Source of the DNA: Atriophallophorus winterbourni
Lineage: Eukaryota; Platyhelminthes; Trematoda; Plagiorchiida; Microphallidae
Direction of reading: 5' to 3'
Assembly: GCA_013407085.1 (NCBI GenBank)
Contig: JACCGJ010009951.1
Location: 1-64,000 of the forward strand
Length of the DNA: 64,000 nucleotides
The translations under genes and the position numbers were made by a program. The notes beneath the pieces were generated by a model. It had not been told where the DNA came from, ran no database searches, and worked only from the letters and a program-made list of their open reading frames with translations. Below are positions 56,118 to 64,000 of this stretch, piece by piece. Every line of letters begins with the position of its first letter. The stretch's first letter is position 1.

Positions 56118-59100
56118 ATGATGTCCGCTGAATCAGAAGTGTCACTTTTACAACAGTTGCTCGAACGAATACTCCAGATAAAAGAAGGAAATTCTTCTGC
56201 GAATGATCCCAAATCCCCATCTACCGAATCTCTCATGTCGTCTATAATGGAATTTCACTTTGACCCGGAAAATAATGTGACTTTTGACACGTGGTTCCGG
56301 CGTTATGAAGATATATTCCGAATAGACCTCAAGGACCTGGGAGATGACTGCAAAGTTCGACTGCTGTTGCGTAAGTTGGGCGCAGCGGAATTAGAAAAAT
56401 ATTGCAATTTAATTCTGCCTCAGAACCCACGCGACCGTACATTTGAAGAGACAGTCGAATCACTCAAGCAATGTTTTGGTGATCAATCGTCTCTCTTCAG
56501 TATTCGTTACCGCTGTCTCAATTTAGTCATGGATGAAACAACCGATTTTATGACACATCTGGGAGACGTTAATAGAGAGTGTGAACGCTTCAAATTGCGC
56601 TCCCTGACAGAGGATCAATTTAAATGTCTCATTTTTATCAGCAGTCTGCGATCCTCGCGATTTACGGAAATTCGGACTCGCTTACTGAATCGTCTAGAGC
56701 AGGATCCGACTATGACACTCCAAGCAATCGGAGAACACCGACGTCTCTTGAACATTAAAAACGACTCCGCTATCGTGCAATCGAACCATCACGACAATTT
56801 TACAATCCAGGCGGTACATCAAACAAAACAGAAGAGCACTGAACAACCGTCTTCGCAGCTACCACGACAACCAAAGCTGCTCAAGACAGCTCAAAAACCC
56901 AAGCCCCCATCCAAGTGCTGGCAATGTGGAGAATGGCATTTTGTGCGTTTTTGCCCATTCAAGAAACATAGATGCCAGAACTGCAACAGAATGGGACATA
57001 AAGAAAATTACTGCCGTGCGAAGTATTTTAATAAGAAATCTGTACTGAATCATTCCAATAATAAAACTTATCGCTCCTATCCCGTCTTTTCAACCTTCCA
57101 AGGGGATGTGAGAAATCGACGGAAGTACCTTACCGTCACGCTAAATGGTACGCCCACCCGTTTTCAAGTTGACACTGCCTCCGACATCACTATAATATCG
57201 GAAGACACTTGGCGATCGGTTGGCAAACCAAACATAGATCCCACCAGTCATGTTGCACGCAGCGCATCTGGAGGAAAGTTAAATCTCATCGGCCAGATTA
57301 CCTGCTGTATTGCCTTCAACGACACACAACTAGAAGGTGTCTGTTACGTGTCAAAGCATCCGAACTTGAATCTCCTTGGCCTGGATTGGCTTGAAAATTT
57401 GAAGTTGCTTGATTTCCCACTGAACACTGTGTGCAATGCCGTGAATCAATTGACAGATGACTGGGTAAAACAGATTCAACTCAAATTTCCGGAAGTCTTC
57501 CAAGATGGCCTTGGATATTGCCGGAAAACTTCAGCAAAGCTGACTTTGAAGCCGAATGCGAACCCAACATTTCGTCCCAAACGCCCCGTACCGTACGCTC
57601 TTTTGGAAAGCGTCAACAAAGAACTTGACAGACTGCAAGCCGCCGGAGTAATCAAACCCGTCAACTACTCAGCATGGGCAGCACCAATTGTGATTGTCAA
57701 AAACCGAATGGTAGTCTGAGAGTTTGCGCGGATTATTCGACTGGTCTAAATGCATCCTTGGCAGATCATCAATACCTACTACCTCTTCCTGAGGACCTCT
57801 TCGCCAGATTGAATGGTGGTCAGTGTTTTGCAAAACTGGACCTATCGGAAGCTTACCTCCAAATTGAGGTCGCTGAAGAATCAAGAGCGCTATTAACCAT
57901 CAACACTCACCGTGGGCTCTTCCAGTACCAACGCTTACCGTTTGGTGTCAAGACTGCACCTGCTATCTTCCAACAGGTCATGGATACCATGCTCCAAGGT
58001 TTACCCTATGCTGCTGCCTATCTCGACGATATAATCATAGTCGGATCAAATGTGGATGAACTACGTGATCGTATAAAGGAATTCCTTAAACGCATAAACG
58101 AATATGGCTTTCGTTTACGGGCCGAAAAATGTGAATTTTTCATGGAATCTATAAGATATCTCGGATTTATCATTGATCGTCATGGTCGACGGCCAGACCC
58201 ATCAAACATTGATGCAATTCAGAATATGCCACCACCACATGATATCCCAACATTGCGATCATTCCTCGGATTGGTCCGCCACTATGGCGAATTTTTACCA
58301 TCATTACACAAATTACGCGGCCCTCTCAATAATCTACTGAAGAAGGATACCCCTTGGATATGGTCAGTAGAGACCCAACAAGATTTCGAGAAAATAAAGT
58401 CGATGCTGACCTCAGATCTTTTACTGACACATTACGACCCAAGGCTCCCAATCGTTCTAGCCTCGGACGCTTCCAGCTACGGAATCGGTGCAGTTATCTC
58501 ACATGTTTTCAAGGATGGAACCGAAAAAGCCATTGCTCACGCAGCACGATCACTCACCTCAGCTGAACGGAATTACAGCCAAATCGAGAAAGAGGCGCTT
58601 GCCATCATCTTCGCTATCAAGAAATTTCATAAGATGCTATACGGCCGGAAATTCACGCTGCTGACAGACCATAAACAGTTGCTTGCTATTTTTGCATCAA
58701 AAAAGGGCATTCCTGTCTACACAGCAAACAGGCTACAGCGATGGTCAACCATCCTGCTGGGCTATAATTTCGACATAAAGTACATCTCCACCGGGAAAAT
58801 CGGACAAGCGGATGCACTCTCAAGACTGATAACAGAAAACACTATAGAAGGAGACATGGTAGCCCAAACAACTCTGGATGCTGACGTCAGTTGTTTACTT
58901 TCCACCACTATGATGAAACTGCCGGTAACAGTTGACCAAATTCGAGATGCAACATTAGAAGACCCCGTACCCCAAAAGGTATTTGAATACCACAAATCCA
59001 GATGGCCAATATCTGTACAAGACCCAGAACTACAACAATTCCGACATCGTCAGAATTCCCTTTCAATCGTGGACGGGTGTCTCATGTTTCCGGATAGAGT

Positions 59101-60036
59101 GGTAATTCCAAAGAAACTCCGTTCGACAGTACTCAAACAATTCCACACAAGTCATCCCGGAATAAATCGTATGAAGGCGCTAGCGCGCAGCTTCGTGTAC
59201 TGGCCCCTTATGGATTCACACATTGAGAACCTGGTTAGCTCGTGTTCTAAATGTCAATCGGCATTAAAATCACCGACAAAGTGTGAACCACACCCATGGC
59301 CCAATCCCACAGAACCCTGGTCAAGAATTCACTTGGATTTCGCGGGCCCACTGAACGGAATATCGTATCTCCTACTAGTGGACTCACACAGCAAATGGCC
59401 AGAAGTTTTCCCTCTCGCCAACACAACAACTCGGACGACAATCAAAAAGCTGCAAGAAACTTTCGCTAGATTTGGTTATCCAAAGACATTGGTGACCAAT
59501 AATGGAAGCCAATTTACGTCGAATGAGTTCGGATCATTTTGCCGACAACATGGTATGAAGCACATCCGCACACCGCCATATCACCCACAATCGAACGGAC
59601 AAGTGGAGAGGTTTGTGGACACTTTCAAGCGAGCAATGCTTAAAGCAGCGGGGGAAGGGAATACGGAAGACGTTCTGCAGAAATTTTTGACGTTCTACCG
59701 AATCACACCCAATCCTAACGTACCTGGAGCCATATCGCCTGCGGAAGTCATGCTAAGGCAAAAACCGAGAACCATCTTCGATCTCATGCGACCAAACACG
59801 GTGAATCATACCAATAAAATCTCAAAATGAAAGCCAAATGTAATAGACATAATGGTGCAAAACTCCGAAAATTTATGGTCGGACAAAATGTCCTCGCCAA
59901 GGATTACCGTGGTGATGAGATCAAATGGACCCCGGGGATCGTTAGCAAGATCGTGGGCCACGTTTGCTACGAGATAATGGTTGGAAAAGAAACGTGGGTA
60001 CGACATGCAGATCAACTAAGGGCGTTAGGTGCATAA
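56118..60036 (+). mobile_element. Ty3/Gypsy retrotransposon copy B, broken by two frameshifts and a stop
   Basis: Near-identical to copy A. The first frame (ATG 56118 to 57719) covers gag with both zinc knuckles intact (CWQCGEWHFVRFC and CQNCNRMGHKENYC), protease and the start of RT. A run of five A (57699-57703, six in copy A) shifts the frame. RT with YLDD, RNase H and integrase continue in the second frame to 59830. A run of four A (59816-59819, five in copy A) shifts it again, and TAA at 60034-60036 ends the tail where copy A has an AAA codon. The second catalytic Asp of the integrase is Asn (AAT at 59498-59500). The lesions in A and B are different, so neither copy is autonomous by itself. 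Confidence 0.93.
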
Positions 60037-60258
60037 CGGAATTCCCCAAGTATACAGGAAACTCCATTGGAAATCCTACTGGGTGAATTCAACCTCAAAA
60101 ACCCAGAACAAACAAAGCCAACGGAAGAAGATCACCCTCAAATTAATTCTCCGGAATGCAGACAAAGAAGACGAACTGATCGAAGACGTATTCCAGTAAC
60201 CCGCCTGCAAGTGAACCCAAAAATGAAGTCATACGACAACCAAGCATAAAGGGGGAGG

Positions 60259-60483
60259 GGTTAGGAGGGCACCCTCTGTCGTATAGACAGTGAACGAACT
60301 ATCGATTAATCGACCAATCAAGATCGATAGTGAGTTCTAATTGTGATTTTTATTCACTGTGATATTCACACATTTGCTCAATTGTGATACTCTTGGCATT
60401 CGGTCAATACACGAGTTGAGCGACGGTTGCGTTCTCTCTGACCAAACGGGCTGGGCCAACAACAGTGCAGCACAGACTTAACA
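60259..60483 (+). repeat. LTR 3 of tandem Gypsy pair
   Basis: 225 bp, two substitutions from LTR 1. One of these changes the terminal TG to GG at 60259-60260. It ends ACTTAACA, and the flank beyond 60483 is a different, older Gypsy element. Confidence 0.9.
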
Positions 60484-60489
60484 GTTGTT

Positions 60490-62320
60490 AAGCTTGTTAC
60501 TTTTTAGACCATTGAATACCTTGAAAACCTTGAATAAAGTGAAATTAAATCCGGATAAATGCATCATTTCTGATGATGGGATTGATAGCTTTGGATACCG
60601 TATATTCTTCTAATCTAATCTTCCAAACCAGAATCGCCTGAAAAATCTGATGGGGATGAAATCACCAAGATATTTCAACGAACTTCGATCGGTAGTTGGA
60701 GTGTTACAATATTATTCTAAGTTCATCCCAAATTTTGCAAAATTGGCTATTTTTTAATTCTTTTTTATTCCCGTCACATTTGTCTAGCCCGAGGTAACCT
60801 GACACTTCATTGGCCTTTGTATTATTTCATTGTGCGCACGCTATACATATTTTTGTATTGGTATTGTGGAGAAATTAATCTATTGCTGAAAATTCGTGAA
60901 CACGAATAAAGTCATTCTTCTTCTTCTTCAATTCATCGTTTACATTGCTAAATGCTACAACGTTCAAGTGGACTGCCGAACATGAAAAGACACTTCGTGA
61001 TCTTTTATACATACTGCAATAAAGTGCTGTTATTAAGCCATTTTAATCACAGATCTTATTTTTCATGGAATTGGTGCTGTTGTAGAGCAAAATGCACATA
61101 TTTTATTATGTGTTTTACATCGACTGAGTAAAGCGGAATATTATTATTATTGAGAAGCGCTTGTTGTTTATTGGGCTGTCATGCGATTACACAAATATTT
61201 ATATGGTCATGAATTCACTATAGTAACAGATCACAAAGCACTCAAACGTATTTACAATCCGACGTATTCATTGGACAAATATACTGCAGCAATGGTTCAG
61301 AGATGAAGCACAGGGTCTTCGTGCATATGTTAACACCATTAAACATCGCAGTGCGAAACAAATTCCGCATGTAGATTTCTTATCCCGCAATGCTATGATA
61401 TATGAAAAGACTGGCAGTACAGATTGCTTGTTGGTTCAACCGCTTTGTTTTTCTCGTTATCTCTTGTCGGATAATGGCTGTTAACTATCAGCGTCGTGAT
61501 GAAGTATGTTTGACATCGGAATGTCTGTTGTGCATAAATGATCGTATTTTTATTCCTGCTTCACTTCGCATACAAAATCTTGATGATTTGCATTCGCGAC
61601 ACTTAGGAATTTAAAAATCGTTGGCCAGAAAATTATGTTAGTGGCCTGAAATCGATACTGATATCCGTGGAGCTGCTATATATATATACAATGGATTATT
61701 CCTAAAAAATACTATGCACTTGTAATCATCGATTCGTAATCGAAATGGCCAGAAGTATTCCTCACTACTAAATTCAATTCTGATTTCACATTGCTTGCTT
61801 CACGAAAGGTTTTCAGCCATGAAGGTGTACCTATAGCTGTTGTGATTGATAATGGAAGCAATTTCTCTGCTTCACGTGTTACTAAGTGGCTACATTCACT
61901 TGGTTGCCGACATTTGTTTACTGAATCCAGACATCCACAGTCAAAAGGACTAGCAGATAACTTTGTGGGTACGCTAAAACGTGCTACTTCCTATTGCTTG
62001 TTAAATAAAATCAAAGAAATCGATCGTTTTATTAACAATTTCTTGCCCGAATATCATAATAGCAAGCATTCAACCACTGGAAATACACCATTCAATGTAT
62101 CAAAATCTTGATCCTTGTGATTTAATTGGATATTATTATAATATTATATTATCGTGGGAATGAGTACCTTCTAAGTACCAGTCACGTATAAGTCAAAATG
62201 GTAGGAACAAAGGTGAAAATAATTTATCTGGAAGACGGAACGTTACACTTGTGTCATACAAAGCAAATCATTTACCAGGATTCAGGTCAGCTGCGTGAGC
62301 AAGCATAACACCAAGAATAA
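60490..62320 (+). mobile_element. Older Ty3/Gypsy pol remnant (copy C), interrupted by a LINE
   Basis: RT end: VKLNPDKCIISDDGIDSFGY (about 60540-60598) and YYSKFIPNFAKLA (about 60710-60750). After a LINE insertion the frame resumes with TFKWTAEHEKTLRDLL (about 60960-61005), then RNase H-like GIGAVVEQNA, RLHKYLYGHEFTIVTDHKAL (about 61180-61240) and AKQIPHVDFLS. The integrase finger has DDLHSRHLGI and ARKLCWWPEIDTDIR. The catalytic core at 61791-62111 has GVPIAVVIDNGSNFSAS and SRHPQSKGLADNFVGTLKRA. The glutamate of the usual 'GxAENF' motif is Asp here. Many stops and frameshifts. It is a different lineage from copies A and B. Confidence 0.8.
60748..60934 (+). mobile_element. LINE 3' end inserted in Gypsy remnant C
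   Basis: Sequence from CACATTTGTCTAGCC through GGAGAAATTAAT, TTGCTGAAAATTCGTG and ACACGAATAA to (TTC)n matches the 3' untranslated end of the LINE at 25.15-25.37 kb (minus strand). AATTC occurs at both borders (60756-60760 and 60930-60934), a possible short target duplication. The insertion splits the RT to RNase H connection of the Gypsy remnant. Confidence 0.75.
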
Positions 62321-62755
62321 TGAATCAGGTAAACCCATCAGACGATCAGAAAAACTAAGGAACACACCGATTCGAGATTAAAAGAACCCGAGGAAAATTG
62401 TGAACCGAGAAAGATATGGTGATTCTTCAAATGACAATCAATAATACTGTTATTCATATTCTCATTGTTAAACTTATATACATTAATATATACAACGTAT
62501 TTCGAATACTGAGTGTGGTTTATTCTCACTTATATTTGTTTGTTGCTAGTTTCGTTCAATTCAGTACATTATAATTCCTATCATTCGCTCTTGTTATCTT
62601 TTATCTGACATGCCTAAAGACACTCAACTTTGAAACAAAAGTTGCCTCCAATCTCAACAGAGCCAAGTCCAACTTCACACAATCAGTTTCCCTAGCATTT
62701 TTCACTCGTTACTGAGCGCTTCTAGCACGTTTATTTAGATCTCCTCGTTCTAGTA
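62321..62755. other. AT-rich spacer between Gypsy remnants
   Basis: No recognised gene. It could contain an eroded LTR or tail of remnant C. Confidence 0.3.
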
Positions 62756-63480
62756 GTGGTCTCTATCAGTCGCCCCTACATATTGATTTCCGTTGATCGT
62801 TTTCCTTGTTGCCCATTCAGGATATCAGTGCAGAAGCGGTTGCGAAAGCTTTCGTTCATCAATGAATCAATAATTTTTGTGTACCAAACACTACTACTAA
62901 TGACGGAGCTTCCTAATTTTACTCAATGCTTTTTCGGGAAGGAAGTAGAACACATGCTATGAAGAACATACAGACTACAGCCTACCAACCATTTTCAAAC
63001 GGCTTGGTCGAGAAATGCCACTTCCATCACAAAGTCACAACTATAAGTCACGGGAATTTAGGGCGTTGATTTGAGACATTACCCTTGATGAATCTGGGTA
63101 TTCGTACCATGATGAAAGAAGATCTAAGTTGTTCAGCTGCTGAATTGGTGTACAGGATTACACTCAATCTACCTGACGATTTCCTGACATCTTTTAATTC
63201 ATCATGAGATCTTAGTGCTCCGCAGTATCACAGGCGCCTTTGCAGCTTCAAGAGATACCTTCGAGCTATCCCAACTCATCAATACGTTCAATCTTTCTAT
63301 ATCCCAGCTGAATTGTCTAACTGCGTGCCGATTATGTACGTCAACAATTTCAGCCAGCATACACTGGTTCGTAAAATGTGCACAGCAGGTATCCCAAGTA
63401 CTTCTCAATTGACCGTAATGGACACAAGAAACGGTTAGTATCGGTCGTTTGAAAGTTGCCTACAGAACCCTTATCGAAAG
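62756..63480 (+). mobile_element. Second older Ty3/Gypsy integrase remnant (copy D)
   Basis: SVDRFPCCPFRI (about 62786) corresponds to the integrase 'DRFxxWPxAxP' start. After frameshifts comes NIQTTAYQPFSNGLVEKCHF (about 62966-63025), matching 'RTTAYHPxxNGLVERFHR'. Then LGIRTMMKEDLSCSAAELVY and a LNLPDDF block (63092-63185) match the 'LGIRTxxKEDLxCSxAELVYGxxLRLPGEF' region. Finally SIDRNGHKKRLVS (about 63400-63440) is the terminal block. It is from a third Gypsy lineage, heavily mutated. Confidence 0.75.
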
Positions 63481-63810
63481 GTTACGAAATTCACAGAAAT
63501 GTTATTCTCCAAAATTGAAATCGAGATAAACACGATTGTTTCATAAAATTCACCTAGACACACCATTATTCCCTATTCCCTCGTTAAAACTGCATTGAAC
63601 TGAACTTGCGCGGTACGTTAAACTTGGTTGTATTTCCTACTCTCCGATAAAATATCATTACGAATTTTCGCTATTTCTTGAATTTGCTGTAAAATAGAAT
63701 AACTATTTTACTATATTATTGTTATTTTTCGCTGATTAATTACGCTAGTGATAAATTTAACTTGTGTTTTTCTAGTGATCTATCATTACTCATACTTTTA
63801 ACCGATAGAT

Positions 63811-64000
63811 ATGAATACAAAAATACCTTCCTCATCGGCAAATTTTGCAAAATGGTGGCTAAAGGAATTGAGTGCACAGCGTGAAAGCGTTGTGCTCACC
63901 CTAGCTGCTCAGGTATACACAAATCTCATTACGGGATTTATGCAGAATACCGCTGGTTGCAGTGATATTTTATCGGCTGTCATAAGACTTCTACTGACAC
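63811..64000 (+). CDS. 5' part of an unknown coding sequence, open to the window edge
   Basis: The frame starts with ATG at 63811 and reads without a stop for 63 codons to the end of the window. It starts MNTKIPSSSANFAKWWLKEL and later has VVLTLAAQVYTNLITGF and SDILSAVIRLLLT. The composition (Trp pair, amphipathic helical stretches, few rare residues) looks like a real protein. I do not recognise the family. Because only the N-terminus is visible, it may be the first exon of a host gene or another element's ORF. Confidence 0.4.
   Translation, partial: MNTKIPSSSANFAKWWLKELSAQRESVVLTLAAQVYTNLITGFMQNTAGCSDILSAVIRLLLT

Overview
The window looks like a repeat-dense piece of a parasitic flatworm (trematode) genome, most likely a schistosomatid. 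The reasons are high A+T content, spliced genes with canonical GT/AG junctions, AATAAA/ATTAAA polyadenylation signals, CR1-like and RTE-like LINE debris, Ty3/Gypsy elements, and a tRNA-derived short repeat carrying a hammerhead ribozyme of the kind known from schistosome Sm-alpha repeats. No database search was possible, so the species is inferred.

Layout. 1-17.3 kb: eroded LINE fragments on both strands, a piggyBac-like MITE (4.6 kb), about 1 kb of AAT-rich microsatellite (8.66-9.65 kb) and otherwise anonymous AT-rich DNA. 14.4-44 kb: the only convincing host gene content, a small tandem family of unknown function. Two intact single-coding-exon paralogues lie at 19837-20538 and 38954-39664, with a decayed third copy at about 30880-31540. 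Each intact gene has a CCAAT/TATA promoter, a short non-coding first exon and an intron ending just before the ATG. A related E-box-bearing module recurs at about 14.5, 24.4, 35.5 and 42.4 kb, upstream of the gene copies, so the locus reads as a repeated (module - promoter - gene) array later invaded by LINEs, MITEs and ribozyme-bearing repeats. 42.6-51.4 kb: LINE fragments of at least three types. 51.48-60.48 kb: two near-identical Ty3/Gypsy retrotransposons in tandem sharing the middle LTR (LTR-internal-LTR-internal-LTR). 60.5-63.5 kb: two older Gypsy remnants, one interrupted by a LINE 3' end. At the right edge an ORF starting at 63811 stays open to the window end.

The paralogues share a strongly conserved central block (47 of 59 residues identical) and a C-terminal DSGLHS motif matching the beta-TrCP phosphodegron consensus DSGxxS. 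This suggests, but does not prove, proteins whose stability is controlled by phosphorylation.

Three families of short repeats carry hammerhead ribozyme architecture: the tRNA-like SINE (inverted pair at 32.0 and 32.7 kb), repeat A (stem II GGC/GCC type) and repeat B (stem II GUGC/GCAC type). Individual copies carry lesions, but comparing copies gives a complete hammerhead core for each family. Two of these copies sit inside intron 1 of the first gene.
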